A stretch of 64,000 bases of DNA, taken from positions 138,194-202,193 of the forward strand of contig JAURWE010000061.1 in NCBI GenBank assembly GCA_030655075.1, given 5' to 3'. Position numbers and translations under genes: made by a program. Below, one piece after another: positions 8,692 to 18,000 of the stretch. Under the pieces are notes generated by a model that saw only the letters and a list, made by a program, of their open reading frames with translations, did no database searches and had not been told where the DNA came from. Source of the stretch: Pararhizobium sp. GTDB taxonomy: Bacteria; Pseudomonadota; Alphaproteobacteria; Rhizobiales; Rhizobiaceae. The number at the start of each line of letters is the position of its first letter. Within the stretch, counting starts at the first letter, position 1.

Positions 8692-9633
8692 ATGACACAC
8701 GTTCTCGTTTCCAAAGACACTGCAACATCGAAAATTGCTCGACCACGGCGCAAGGATATGCTCGCCGCAGCCGAGGCGCGCACGGCATTCATCTTTCTTT
8801 TGCCGAGCCTCATTGGCGTCACCCTCTTCCTTATCTTGCCCATCATTGCCTCGCTGGTGATGAGCTTCACCAACTGGAAGCTGCTGACGACACCCGCGTT
8901 TGTGGGTTTTCAGAACTATACCCGCCTGTTCGGCCGCGATCCCCAGTTCTGGACGACGCTCGGCAACACGCTGTTCTTCACCCTTGAATATCTCGTGCTG
9001 AACATGATCATCTCGGTTGGACTGGCAGTCTGGATATCCAGTCTCAAGATCGGTCAGCGCTGGTTTCGGGTCATTTTCTTCATTCCGACCTTTACACCCG
9101 CCATCGCGGTGGCAGTGGTCTGGAAATTGATCTTTACGCCGAACGGATTTCTCGATTCCATATTCCTCTCTCTGGGAATTGATCCGCCCAACATGCTGAA
9201 CGACAGAACCCTTGCCATGCAGGCGGTCATCATCGTCTCGCTTTGGGCAGGCGTTGGCTACAATACGGTGCTGTTCAATGCGGCACTGGAGATGGTTCCG
9301 GCCAGCTATCTCGAAGCCGCCAAGATCGATGGCGCCAGCGCCTGGCAGCGGTTCTGGAAAATTCGGCTGCCATTGATCTCGCCGACCCTGTTCTTCGGCG
9401 CGGTGATGACGGCCATCAGTTCCCTGCAGATCTTCGACCAGATCTATGCCCTGACCAGGGGCGGGCCCGGCGCGGCCACATCAACACTCGGCTATGCCAT
9501 TTTCCAGCAGGGTTTTCAGAACTTCCAGATGGGCTACGCCTCCTCGATCGCCTGGGTCATGTTCGCCATCATCCTGCTGCTGACAGCGCTGCAATTCTGG
9601 CTTCAAAAGAAATGGGTGCACTATGACGGCTAA
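8692..9633 (+). CDS. Sugar ABC transporter permease (MalF/UgpA type)
   Basis: 313 residues, six predicted membrane segments, and the EAA loop (EAAKIDGASAWQRFWKIRLP) that docks on the ATPase. The ATG at 8692 follows GGGAGG; the in-frame start 75 bases upstream lacks this. An AEARTAFIFLLPSLIGV beginning of the first membrane helix is typical. The 3' end overlaps the second permease by 11 bases, implying translational coupling. Confidence 0.94.
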   Translation: MTHVLVSKDTATSKIARPRRKDMLAAAEARTAFIFLLPSLIGVTLFLILPIIASLVMSFTNWKLLTTPAFVGFQNYTRLFGRDPQFWTTLGNTLFFTLEYLVLNMIISVGLAVWISSLKIGQRWFRVIFFIPTFTPAIAVAVVWKLIFTPNGFLDSIFLSLGIDPPNMLNDRTLAMQAVIIVSLWAGVGYNTVLFNAALEMVPASYLEAAKIDGASAWQRFWKIRLPLISPTLFFGAVMTAISSLQIFDQIYALTRGGPGAATSTLGYAIFQQGFQNFQMGYASSIAWVMFAIILLLTALQFWLQKKWVHYDG

Positions 9634-10480
9634 AAGCAAATCCAACAGCATCAAGACCACTCTGGCGTTCGACATCTTCAATCACCTGGCGCTCGGCCTC
9701 ATCGCGTTGGCGTTCCTGTTCCCCTTCTTCTGGATGGTCTCGAATGCCCTGCGCAGCAACACCGAAGTGTTCGCCGTTCCGGTGCGGATCATTCCCAACG
9801 TCATCGAATGGGGCAACTTCGCCGAAGCCTGGACGCGGCTTCCGTTCGGGCGTTTCTTTCTGAACAGCGTCTTGTTCTCGGTGAGTGTCACGCTGATCAC
9901 TCTCGTCGTCTCCGTTCTGGCCGGTTACGCCTTCGCCAGGCTGCGGTTTCGCGGGCGGGAGCAGTTGTTGCTCCTCTATGTCTCGACCCTGATGATCCCC
10001 GGGATGATGCTTGTTATTCCGCTATTCCTGATCATCAGCAAGATGGGACTGGTCAACACCTTCGCCGGGCTGATTCTGCCCGTTTCCTTCGGGACCTTTG
10101 GCGTCTTTATGCTTCGGCAGTTTTTCCTCGGCATCCCCAAGGAGCTGGAAGAGGCGGCGCTGGTGGACGGGGCTTCGCGGCTGCGCATCGTCATCAGCCT
10201 CATCGTTCCGCTATCCATGCCGGCGATCGCGCTGTTGTCGCTTTTCACCTTCGTGGGGCAGTGGAACAACTTCCTGTGGCCGCTGATCATCATGAACGGG
10301 CCCGAAACCGCGACGCTGCCTTTGGGCCTGACGCTGTTCCAGACGCAGCAGGGCACGGCATGGAACTACATCATGGCCGGTGCAACCTTCTCGATGGTGC
10401 CGGGCGTTGTTCTCGCCATCGCGCTTCAGAAGCTGATCTACAGCAGCATTTCGATGAGTTCGGGCATGGGCGGCCGCTGA
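9623..10480 (+). CDS. Sugar ABC transporter permease (MalG/UgpE type)
   Basis: 285 residues, inner membrane, six predicted helices beginning LALGLIALAFLFPFFWMV, and the EAA motif EEAALVDGASRLRIVISLIVP. It pairs with the MalF-like permease to form the translocation channel. The start overlaps the upstream gene and the ATPase gene follows after 46 bases. Confidence 0.94.
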   Translation: MTAKSKSNSIKTTLAFDIFNHLALGLIALAFLFPFFWMVSNALRSNTEVFAVPVRIIPNVIEWGNFAEAWTRLPFGRFFLNSVLFSVSVTLITLVVSVLAGYAFARLRFRGREQLLLLYVSTLMIPGMMLVIPLFLIISKMGLVNTFAGLILPVSFGTFGVFMLRQFFLGIPKELEEAALVDGASRLRIVISLIVPLSMPAIALLSLFTFVGQWNNFLWPLIIMNGPETATLPLGLTLFQTQQGTAWNYIMAGATFSMVPGVVLAIALQKLIYSSISMSSGMGGR

Positions 10481-10526
10481 AGGCTGCCGACCCGTCAAAT
10501 TTTTCATCTTAGGAAGGAACGGCAAG

Positions 10527-11597
10527 ATGGCCAACGTCTCTATCAAGGAAGTTGTGAAAGCCTACGGGTCTCTGGAAGTCCTGCACAGCGTCGACGTCGA
10601 TGTCCGCGACGGCGAATTCATGATTCTCGTCGGGCCGTCCGGCTGCGGCAAGTCGACCCTGCTGCGCATGATCGCCGGGCTGGAAACCATCACCGATGGC
10701 GAGATCGAAATCGGCGGCAGAGTTGTCAACGATCTGCCCCCCAAAGCGCGCGACATCGCCATGGTGTTTCAGAGTTACGCGCTTTATCCGCATATGACGG
10801 TCAAGCAGAACATGGCGTTTTCGCTGAAACTGGCCAAGAAGAGCACGGCGGAAATCGACGAGATGATCGGCCATGCGGCCGGCATCCTTGATCTGTCGCA
10901 CCTGCTCGATAGATATCCGAGACAACTGTCGGGCGGCCAACGCCAGCGCGTCGCCATGGGCCGCTCGATCGTGCGCAATCCGGCAGTTTTTCTCTTCGAC
11001 GAACCGCTGAGCAACCTCGATGCCAAGCTGCGTGTGCAGATGCGCGGCGAGATCAAGGCGCTGCACCAGCGTCTGAAATCGACGATGGTCTACGTGACGC
11101 ACGACCAGATGGAGGCCATGACCATGGCAGACCGCATCGTCGTCATGCGGGCGGGCTATATCGAACAGATTGGCACACCGCTTGAGCTCTACGACAAGCC
11201 GGTGAACAGCTTCATTGCCACCTTCATCGGCTCGCCGTCGATGAACCTCATAGACGGCGTGCTCGCCCGGCAAGACGGGTCCATCGTGCTGGAGGCGAAG
11301 GGGAACACGACCTGGCCTCTACCGGCAGGCATCAGCACGCCAGCCGGTACCGCCGTCCAGGTGGGAATCCGGCCGGAACACCTGCGACTGGACAAGGACG
11401 GTGTCGAGGCTGAAGCCATCATCATCGAGCCGACCGGGGCCGAGACACATGTCTTGATGGACGTCGGCGGCCAGAAGCTGACCGGCGTCTTTCGCGAGCG
11501 GCTGGACATTGGCGCCGGAGGAAAACTGCGCATCGCACCGGATCTGGACAGGGCGCACCTGTTCGACAAAGAAACAGGCAGAAGGCTCATTCAGTAA
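10527..11597 (+). CDS. Sugar ABC transporter ATPase (MalK/UgpC type)
   Basis: 356 residues. Walker A GPSGCGKST near residue 37, Q-loop VFQSYALYPHMTV, signature LSGGQRQRVAMGRS, Walker B VFLFDEPLSNLDAKLR and the switch His in VYVTHDQMEAM are all intact. The C-terminal ~120 residues (VQVGIRPEHLRL) form the OB-fold regulatory domain of this subfamily. GGAAGG precedes the ATG. It is the last gene of the operon and powers uptake of the GH29 substrate or a related sugar. Confidence 0.95.
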   Translation: MANVSIKEVVKAYGSLEVLHSVDVDVRDGEFMILVGPSGCGKSTLLRMIAGLETITDGEIEIGGRVVNDLPPKARDIAMVFQSYALYPHMTVKQNMAFSLKLAKKSTAEIDEMIGHAAGILDLSHLLDRYPRQLSGGQRQRVAMGRSIVRNPAVFLFDEPLSNLDAKLRVQMRGEIKALHQRLKSTMVYVTHDQMEAMTMADRIVVMRAGYIEQIGTPLELYDKPVNSFIATFIGSPSMNLIDGVLARQDGSIVLEAKGNTTWPLPAGISTPAGTAVQVGIRPEHLRLDKDGVEAEAIIIEPTGAETHVLMDVGGQKLTGVFRERLDIGAGGKLRIAPDLDRAHLFDKETGRRLIQ

Positions 11598-11659
11598 CGC
11601 CCGGTCAAAAGACTGCGGCGATCCGTTGCAGGCAAACTCCCCTCCTATCGCCTGCATCC

Positions 11660-11698
11660 CGGCCGGGAAGCGAGACCCCACGCTTCCCGGCCGACTTT
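11660..11698 (+). terminator. Terminator-like hairpin after the ABC operon
   Basis: A perfect 13-bp stem CGGCCGGGAAGCG / CGCTTCCCGGCCG with an 8-base loop, followed by a weak T tract (ACTTTGC). It lies 60 bases after the ATPase gene and before the next promoter region. Confidence 0.65.
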
Positions 11699-11868
11699 GC
11701 AACAGACCAGCCGGCGCGTCCGATCTGATCCCCGCGACACCCTCCGCGCTTGTCTTTTTGCCCGATATGCTATGAGACAGGTGAGGATCAGCAATCCACC
11801 GGCTTTGTCAGAAAAGTGTAACGCTGGTGTAATAGGGCATACACAATCGAGATGCCCCGGGAGCGGCC

Positions 11869-12708
11869 GTGCAGTTCAAACAATTGTCCTACGCCAATGA
11901 GAACGACAAGCGGCTGAAGCGCTGGGTGATCCGTTCGATCGAGGGCCTGTCGGGACGCAACCGCTATGCGCGGCTCTACACCATCTGGCGGCGGGATGTC
12001 GTCGGCCACAGCGACCGCATTTTTGGCCGCATGCTGGAACTGATCGACGTGCGCATGCGCGTCGTCGGCGAGTGGCCGCCGCGCGACCTGCCATCATCGC
12101 CTGTCGTCATCATCGCCAACCATCCCTTCGGCATCGGTGACGGCATTGCCATCCTGTCGCTGGCCGAACAGCTCGGCCGGCCGTTCCGCGTGCTGATCAA
12201 CAGCGAGCTGCTGAAGGTGCCGGAAATGGAGCCCTTTGCCCTGCCGATCTCGTTTGAGGAAACCAAGGAAGCCCTGGCGCTGAACATGGCGACGCGGCAT
12301 GAGGCGGTGCGGCTGTTGAAAGAAGGGGTCACGGTCATCGTCTTTCCGGCCGGCGGCGTGGCCACGGCGAAAAAGGCCTTTGGCCGCGCCGAGGACCTGC
12401 CCTGGAAGATGTTTCCGGCCAAGCTGATCCAGTCGGCCAAGGCGAGCGTCATCCCGGTCTATTTCGAAGGGCAGAACGGCCGGCTGTTTCACATCGCCAG
12501 CAAACTGTCGCTGACCCTGCGCCTGTCGCTGCTGATCCGCGAGTTCAGCCGCCTGTCCGGCAAGACAATCTCGTCGCGCATCGGCCAGATGATCGGCTGG
12601 GAGGAACTCAGCGCCATTCCTGACCGTAAGGACATGCTGACCAGGCTTTATGATGCCGTCTTCTCACTGGCACCGCCGAAGCGGCCGTTCCTGCGCCGGG
12701 CAGGGTGA
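11869..12708 (+). CDS. Lysophospholipid acyltransferase-like protein (PlsC superfamily)
   Basis: 279 residues from a GTG start; no in-frame ATG fits upstream. Near residue 82 it carries VVIIANHPFGIGDG, a spaced variant of the NHxxxxD acyltransferase active site, and near residue 150 TVIVFPAGGVATAKK, the acyl-acceptor binding block. No membrane helix is obvious apart from an interfacial segment. It should transfer an acyl chain to a glycerolipid or ornithine lipid acceptor at the inner membrane; the acceptor cannot be told from sequence. It stands alone after a terminator. Confidence 0.82.
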   Translation: MQFKQLSYANENDKRLKRWVIRSIEGLSGRNRYARLYTIWRRDVVGHSDRIFGRMLELIDVRMRVVGEWPPRDLPSSPVVIIANHPFGIGDGIAILSLAEQLGRPFRVLINSELLKVPEMEPFALPISFEETKEALALNMATRHEAVRLLKEGVTVIVFPAGGVATAKKAFGRAEDLPWKMFPAKLIQSAKASVIPVYFEGQNGRLFHIASKLSLTLRLSLLIREFSRLSGKTISSRIGQMIGWEELSAIPDRKDMLTRLYDAVFSLAPPKRPFLRRAG

Positions 12709-12712
12709 ACGC

Positions 12713-13675
12713 TCAATCCTTGAGAATGACCTCAATGTCGGTGTTGACGCCCGCAGCCACCTTGAAGTCGCGCTGGTAGATCTTGTCCTTGTTGCGGGCG
12801 ACGGCGGAATAGTCGCCTTCTGCCAGAACGATGGTCGGGAAGGCGCCGACGCTTTCGCTGACGACGTCGCCGGCGGCCGTCAGGATCGACCAGGCGGTGT
12901 CGGCGATGGCTTCGCCGCCGGGCTCGGCGACCAGTTTCAACGTCAGCTTGGCGGCCTTGTGCTGGATCGTCGCTTCGGTGAGTTTTCCGGCTTCCACCTG
13001 GATATCGGCGCGGATGACGGCGTTGACCTTGCCATAGTCGGATACGACGTGATAGGTGCCGGCATTCAGGCGCACCACCGTGCCGGGGCTGACATCGGCG
13101 ACCACCAGACCGCGTTCGCCGTCCTCCTTGACGTCTTCCGAATAGATCGAAAAGCTGAGCTCGGCCGGAGGAATGCGCACATCGCTGCCGGAAACGGCGT
13201 TCAGCATGATGCCGCCGGCATCGAGAACCAGAACCTGCTTGTCGAGCTGCCCCTCAGAGGGAATGCTGACCTTCTTCGTCGCACCGGCACGGCCGAAGGC
13301 GACGTTGACGAAATAGTCGCCGGGCACGAGCTGGAAGGCCGACGAGCCGCCCTCGGCCGTTGCCAGCAGCGGCAGTTTGCCGTCGGAACCGGGAATGAGG
13401 CTGAAGACCCGCCAGGTCAGGCCCTGTTCGACAGCGCCGCCCTTTTCGGTCAGCCGCGCTTGAAACGACACTTCCTTGGCGGCCTCACCGGCCGCTTCGC
13501 CCGGCAGGATCGCGGTAAAACTGTTGAGCTTCGGCATCTTTTTCGGCGATGTGTTCAGCGGAAACGTGCTGAAAGCCTCGGCGGGTTCCTGCGCCGCAGC
13601 ATGGTGCGAAAAGGACGCCCAGACCGCCAGCGCCATGGCGCCGATCTGCAGGACAGTTTTCATGGATATGCGCAT
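12713..13675 (-). CDS. Secreted protein of unknown function (conserved in Rhizobiales)
   Basis: 320 residues with an N-terminal signal peptide (MRISMKTVLQIGAMALAVWA, cut after HAAAQ). The mature part is rich in short beta-strand units such as LVPGDYFVNVAFGRA, LNAGTYHVVSDYGKV and LAEGDYSAVARNKD, three repeats of the form (L)xxGxYxVxxxxGK that resemble carboxypeptidase-regulatory-like or Ig-like beta domains. It is convergent with the acyltransferase gene, with only four bases between stops. The function is unknown. Confidence 0.82.
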   Translation of the reverse strand: MRISMKTVLQIGAMALAVWASFSHHAAAQEPAEAFSTFPLNTSPKKMPKLNSFTAILPGEAAGEAAKEVSFQARLTEKGGAVEQGLTWRVFSLIPGSDGKLPLLATAEGGSSAFQLVPGDYFVNVAFGRAGATKKVSIPSEGQLDKQVLVLDAGGIMLNAVSGSDVRIPPAELSFSIYSEDVKEDGERGLVVADVSPGTVVRLNAGTYHVVSDYGKVNAVIRADIQVEAGKLTEATIQHKAAKLTLKLVAEPGGEAIADTAWSILTAAGDVVSESVGAFPTIVLAEGDYSAVARNKDKIYQRDFKVAAGVNTDIEVILKD

Positions 13676-13775
13676 GGCGGCGGTTGACTTCCTGATTGTC
13701 CGGCTCCACTTGAAGGCCCGGTCGATGGCATTTTGATGGCCGTTTCGGGCTGCAAACTATTGGAAGAACGACGCG

Positions 13776-14360
13776 ATGAAAACTGAAATCAAGCTTGCCG
13801 ACTATCTTTCCACGCGGCGTTCCATCCCGGCCTTCCAGATGGCCGAACCGGGGCCTGGCAAGGACGAGATAGTAGACATGCTCAAGCTTGCCTCGCGCGT
13901 GCCGGACCACGGCAAGCTGGCGCCCTGGCGCTTCATCGTCTATCGCGGCGAGGAGAGGGCGCGCCTCAGCGCTGCACTGGCGACGATCGCCCTTGCCAAC
14001 AAGCCCGACCTCTCCGACGAGATGATCAAGGTGGAAAACACCCGTTTCACCCGCGCGCCCGTTGTCATCGCCGTCGTCAGCAAGGCGGCACCGCACATGA
14101 AGGTGCCCGAATGGGAGCAGCTGATGTCGGCAGGCGCCGTCTGCCTCAACCTGCTGATGGCCGCCAATGCGCTCGGTTTTTCGTCCAACTGGCTGACCGA
14201 ATGGTTCGCCTATGACGAAAAGGCCTATCCGCTTCTGGGCGTCGCGCCCGGCGAAAGGGTTGCGGGCTTCATCCACATCGGCACGGCAACGGTGCCGCCC
14301 TTCGAGCGCCCGCGTCCCGAGCTCGCCGATATCGTCACCTGGGCCGGCGGCGAGGCTTGA
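13776..14360 (+). CDS. Nitroreductase-family FMN oxidoreductase
   Basis: 194 residues of the compact YdjA-like class: the N-terminal FMN-phosphate contact LSTRRSIPAFQM, DHGKLAPWRF near residue 46, and GAVCLNLLMAANALGFSSNWLTEW for the dimer and flavin interface. It catalyses NAD(P)H-dependent reduction of an unknown substrate in the cytoplasm. The stop codon region overlaps or abuts the next gene, so the two are probably co-translated. Confidence 0.9.
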   Translation: MKTEIKLADYLSTRRSIPAFQMAEPGPGKDEIVDMLKLASRVPDHGKLAPWRFIVYRGEERARLSAALATIALANKPDLSDEMIKVENTRFTRAPVVIAVVSKAAPHMKVPEWEQLMSAGAVCLNLLMAANALGFSSNWLTEWFAYDEKAYPLLGVAPGERVAGFIHIGTATVPPFERPRPELADIVTWAGGEA

Positions 14361-14365
14361 CGTCC

Positions 14366-14983
14366 ATGTTCTACGAGACGGGCACGAACCGGCATGGCCT
14401 CAGCCACGATCCGTTCAAGGCGATCGTCTCGCCGCGGCCGATCGGCTGGATCGGCAGCATCGATGCGGCCGGGCGCCACAATCTGGCGCCATACTCCTTC
14501 TTCAACGCCATCGGCGATACGCCGAAACTGGTGATGTTTTCGGCCGGTGGCGGCAAGGATTCGGTGCCCAATATCGCCGAAACCGGCGTCTTTACCTGCA
14601 GCTTCGTCAGCCGCAATCTGTCGGATCAGATGAACCTGACCTCGATCGCCGCGCCCAAGGGCGAGAGCGAGTTCGCCCTTGCCGGGCTGACGCCGGTGAC
14701 CGGCACGCTGGTGGCCGCACCCTTCGTCGCAGAAGCCTTCGCCGTGCTCGAATGCCGGGTGACCGAGATCTTTCGGCCCAAGGATATCGAGGGCGTGCCC
14801 AGCGACAACCACGTCGTCATCGGCCAGGTGATCGGCATCCATATCCGGCAAGAGGCGATCCGCGACGGCCGTTTCGACGTCACGCTCGTGCGGCCGGTCG
14901 GGCGCATGGGGTACCGGGACTATTGCGATGCAGGCGAGGTTTTCGAGATGACCCGCCCGGGCCAGAGGCGGGTTATGGATTGA
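14366..14983 (+). CDS. Flavin-reductase-like FMN-binding split-barrel protein
   Basis: 205 residues, with SPRPIGWIGSIDAAGRHNLAP (flavin-reductase-like domain start) and the YSFFNAIGDTPKLVMFS core. The ATG 5 bases after the upstream stop is chosen; a TTG at 14357 overlapping the upstream stop would add three residues. The protein binds FMN and probably reduces it or uses it with NAD(P)H. Its place right after the nitroreductase-like gene suggests shared flavin chemistry, which is inference. Confidence 0.88.
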   Translation: MFYETGTNRHGLSHDPFKAIVSPRPIGWIGSIDAAGRHNLAPYSFFNAIGDTPKLVMFSAGGGKDSVPNIAETGVFTCSFVSRNLSDQMNLTSIAAPKGESEFALAGLTPVTGTLVAAPFVAEAFAVLECRVTEIFRPKDIEGVPSDNHVVIGQVIGIHIRQEAIRDGRFDVTLVRPVGRMGYRDYCDAGEVFEMTRPGQRRVMD

Positions 14984-15079
14984 GATCTGGAATGAAGCCG
15001 CCGAAAGCAACGCTGTAAACAGCGGTATTTAGCGATATATCCTCTCATAGGTCGGCGCAGTGAGTTCATTTCTAATTTG

Positions 15080-15535
15080 TTAGAAAAACCATGGTATGAC
15101 TCGGTTCTCAAGGTCGAATAGGTTGGCAGGCTCCAGCTCTAATATCTTGGCACTATGTCGAGCCCTTTCAATCCACATATATGATTGATCAATTTCAAAT
15201 ATCTCAAGGATTGGCTCGTCTTTCTCTTTATCGTGATGTTTTAACCTGTTCCTTGTAGCGTTCCACTCCTTAAATGCCTCCTTTTTTGTTGTGGTTCCGG
15301 CCATGCGAATACCTAGCGATCGCAGCTGTTCAATTTCTGCCCAAGCCATATCGGCGGGAGCTTTTCCGCCGGATTCCTCAATAATCCCACAGAAAATCGC
15401 GTCTGCAGCCCCCGCCAGTGTTATCGCTGAAATATATCTTCTTTCCAAAAACAACCGAATTGCGTCTTCGAATTGCAGCAGAGCTACATCACTTTTTGCT
15501 ATCAGACGCACTGGATCATCGGTGAATTTGCCCAT
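15080..15535 (-). CDS. HEPN-like orphan protein in an AT-rich patch
   Basis: 151 residues with an AGGAGGG ribosome site. The protein is predicted all-helical and carries WNATRNRLKHHDKEK near residue 100, which fits the R-x4-H motif of HEPN-domain RNases and their inactive relatives. Base composition is visibly more AT-rich than both neighbours, with A/T-ending codons common, so it was probably acquired. There is no adjacent MNT or antitoxin gene. I do not recognise a specific family; the HEPN link rests on the motif and helical content. Confidence 0.65.
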   Translation of the reverse strand: MGKFTDDPVRLIAKSDVALLQFEDAIRLFLERRYISAITLAGAADAIFCGIIEESGGKAPADMAWAEIEQLRSLGIRMAGTTTKKEAFKEWNATRNRLKHHDKEKDEPILEIFEIDQSYMWIERARHSAKILELEPANLFDLENRVIPWFF

Positions 15536-15586
15536 CCGTCCCTCCTATAAAATTTTGTAAGCGCTCGATAAATTGAGTGCTGTAAT

Positions 15587-16288
15587 TTAGATTTTTGTCA
15601 AAGACTCAAGTCGGCTCGCTGAGCTTTTAACCGCATCTAAATCGGCTACCGCCACCCCGGAAAACCCGTCCGCGCGGGCGCGGGCGCCATGCTCTGCGCC
15701 AGTGCCATGCAGCACCGCGATTGCCGCCACGCCTGCTTCCGAGGCGCGCAGGACCGCCATGCTGCGGCCGAACCTGACGATATCGTGACCGGAGAGATCG
15801 TTATCCGGCGAAAGACCGAGGCTGCCCGCAAGCAGGGTCTCGTTCCACAAAAGCCCGCTCAGGCGCCGTGAGCGGTTGCCATAGCTGGAATTGGCGAGAA
15901 GGTTGCGCGCGGTGGTGCCGAATTCGGCGATGATCCCGGCCGGGGCGGCGCTCCGCCCAAGTTCGGCCTCGTGCACCGACATCAGCACGTCGAGTTTTTG
16001 CACCTCCGCACCGCTTTGGCAGTCTGCCAAAAGGATTCCATCGGGATGCGCTGTCATGACCGCAGCCAGATCAGCCTCGGCAAGGCCGCTCGAAAATGCA
16101 TGGATCCGGACATACAGCGCCGGGCAGGGGGCCGGTGTCTGGCAGGCCGTGATGAGGCTGACGGTCTGCGCCCTCGCCACGCCGTCCGTTGCCGCCAGAT
16201 CGATGATGATCGCATCGGCGCCGCAGGCTCCGGCGATGGCGGGCGTCAGGCTGGCGGCGGTGGTCAGAAGGAAGATCGCAGGCGGCAT
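15587..16288 (-). CDS. CitE-like (HpcH/HpaI aldolase superfamily) protein, short and divergent
   Basis: 233 residues, with a TIM-barrel pattern of the citrate-lyase beta/HpcH type: DAIIIDLAATDGVARA near residue 25 carries the metal-site carboxylate strand, LYVRIHAFSSGLAEADL matches the substrate-arginine strand, PDGILLADCQSGAEVQKL and PAGIIAEFGTTARNLL follow. It is 50-60 residues shorter than usual CitE proteins and lacks their RSxLFVPG beginning, so activity may differ. An upstream in-frame ATG at 16358 is possible. It is divergent from the DUF2336 gene. Confidence 0.72.
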   Translation of the reverse strand: MPPAIFLLTTAASLTPAIAGACGADAIIIDLAATDGVARAQTVSLITACQTPAPCPALYVRIHAFSSGLAEADLAAVMTAHPDGILLADCQSGAEVQKLDVLMSVHEAELGRSAAPAGIIAEFGTTARNLLANSSYGNRSRRLSGLLWNETLLAGSLGLSPDNDLSGHDIVRFGRSMAVLRASEAGVAAIAVLHGTGAEHGARARADGFSGVAVADLDAVKSSASRLESLTKI

Positions 16289-16450
16289 GGGATGGTCCTG
16301 ATGTCGGGGCCGGAAAGGGGCGGGTGCACGCTGTTCCTCGGGCCAAGGTGCTTTCATGTCTCTTAAGAAATATAGTGAACCAATCTTAAACACTTTGCCG
16401 CTAGCATCAGCTCTACGTCGAGTAACCGCGTGAAGAATTGGGGCGTCCGG

Positions 16451-17590
16451 GTGATTATACAGGCATTTCTCCGTTGGGTCGAAACCGCCAAGGCCAGTGA
16501 CCGCGCCCGTGCGGCCAGTGCGCTTGGGCGGGCATACGTTGCTTCTGCCATGAGCACAATCGACCGGCAGGCGGCAGAGATGGCCATGACCTTCCTGCTC
16601 GACGATCCATCGCCCGCCGTGCGCCTGGCTCTCGCCGAAGCGCTGGGCAGTTCGGCTGCCGCACCGCGCCCGATCATCCTGTCGCTGGCCGAAGACCAGT
16701 CCGCCATTGCCGGTCATGTCATCGTCGCCTCGCCCGTGCTCGAAGACGCCGATCTGGTTGACCTGGCCGCCAAGGGCACGACTGAGACCCGCGCCATGAT
16801 CGCGCTCAGAGCCCGCGTCTCGCGGCCGGTCTGTGCGGCTCTGGCCGAAATTGGCGGCGAAACCGAAATCCTGCTGCTGCTCGACAACGATGGCGCCTTG
16901 CTCTCCGGCCGCATGATCAAGCGCATCTGCGAGCGGCTCGGCCACTGCGCCGAGATTCGCGACCGCCTTTTCGACCGGCACGATCTGCCCTGCGATGCCC
17001 GTCACGCGCTGGTCGAGCATGTCGGCACAGCACTTGCAGGCTTCAACCTCGTCAAGGACATTGTCGGCCCGTCGCGCATTGCCCGCATCACCCGCGAGGC
17101 CTGCGACGTCGCCACGGTCAAGATTGCCGGCTCCGTCGAGCCGTTTGAAATCCCGGCGCTGGTCGAGCACCTGCGCGTCGAGGGCAAGCTGACGCCGGTG
17201 TTTTTGATGCATGCGCTGTGCTCGGGCAAAATCGATTTCTTCGCGGCCGCCATCGTCAATCTGTCCGGCTGCACCGAAAAGCGCGTCCGCTCGATCATAG
17301 CCGATGGCCGCATGCACGCCATCCGCGCCCTGTTCGAATCGGCAGGCCTTGCCCGCGATATTTCCACGCTCTTCGTCGATGCGACACTGATGTGGCGCCG
17401 CCAGGCGACAGTCGAAAGCGGCGATGTCATCGCCTCGATCTCGGCCGGTCTGCTCGAAAAATTCCGGATGACGGAAAGCCCGCTCGCCGCCAGCGGCGGC
17501 CTGCTCGATCTGGTCGAAAAGCTCAACATCGCCGAACGCCGCCAGTCGGCCCGCAGTTATGCGCTGTTGGCCGCCACTCAAGCCGCCTAG
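16451..17590 (+). CDS. DUF2336 family protein
   Basis: 379 residues from a GTG; the family usually starts at this place (MIIQAFLRWVETAK), while a GTG 21 bases upstream would add seven residues. The protein is predicted all-helical with HEAT-like repeats (AAEMAMTFLLDDPSPAVRLALAEALG, LVDLAAKGTTETRAMIALRA). Members are common in Rhizobiales and Caulobacterales, and a few have been linked to cell-cycle or stress regulation, but no function can be read here. The stop overlaps the next, convergent gene by four bases. Confidence 0.85.
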   Translation: MIIQAFLRWVETAKASDRARAASALGRAYVASAMSTIDRQAAEMAMTFLLDDPSPAVRLALAEALGSSAAAPRPIILSLAEDQSAIAGHVIVASPVLEDADLVDLAAKGTTETRAMIALRARVSRPVCAALAEIGGETEILLLLDNDGALLSGRMIKRICERLGHCAEIRDRLFDRHDLPCDARHALVEHVGTALAGFNLVKDIVGPSRIARITREACDVATVKIAGSVEPFEIPALVEHLRVEGKLTPVFLMHALCSGKIDFFAAAIVNLSGCTEKRVRSIIADGRMHAIRALFESAGLARDISTLFVDATLMWRRQATVESGDVIASISAGLLEKFRMTESPLAASGGLLDLVEKLNIAERRQSARSYALLAATQAA

Positions 17591-18000
17591 TTCTTGAATT
17601 TCCGGGCGACCCAGGAATAACCGTCCTCGATATAGTGCACCGGGCCTGTGACCACCGATTTCAGCGTGTCGGTGCCGGGCACCGCGTTTCTGAACAGGGT
17701 GATGGCGCGGCTGGCAATGCCGGGCTTTTCGGCCGCACTCGTGTCGAACGTATCGGGCATCGTGCCGGTCACCGGCGGGGTCTCGACCGCAGCCTCGGCC
17801 GTCATGTCCTTGCCGGAGGTTTCGCAGACCGCCACCATCATCGGATAGTTCTTGTCGGAAAAATTGTTCAGCTGTTTTTCCGATGCTGCATCGCAGACCG
17901 CCACCGATTGCCAGGTACGGTCCACCGTCGCCACATAATGGCACTGCGTGGCGCTGTCGTCGCAGCCAAGGATTGTCATGACGATCAAAGCGGCTTTCAT
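17587..18000 (-). CDS. Small secreted or membrane-anchored protein, unknown function
   Basis: 137 residues. The N-terminus (MKAALIVMTILGCDDSATQC) is a short signal-like stretch. Four cysteines (two near the start, CDAAS and CETSG) could make two disulfides in the periplasm. The C-terminal half holds DTLKSVVTGPVHYIEDGYSW. It lies 90 bases downstream of parE in the same direction and could be co-transcribed with it. I recognise no family. Confidence 0.7.
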   Translation of the reverse strand: MKAALIVMTILGCDDSATQCHYVATVDRTWQSVAVCDAASEKQLNNFSDKNYPMMVAVCETSGKDMTAEAAVETPPVTGTMPDTFDTSAAEKPGIASRAITLFRNAVPGTDTLKSVVTGPVHYIEDGYSWVARKFKN

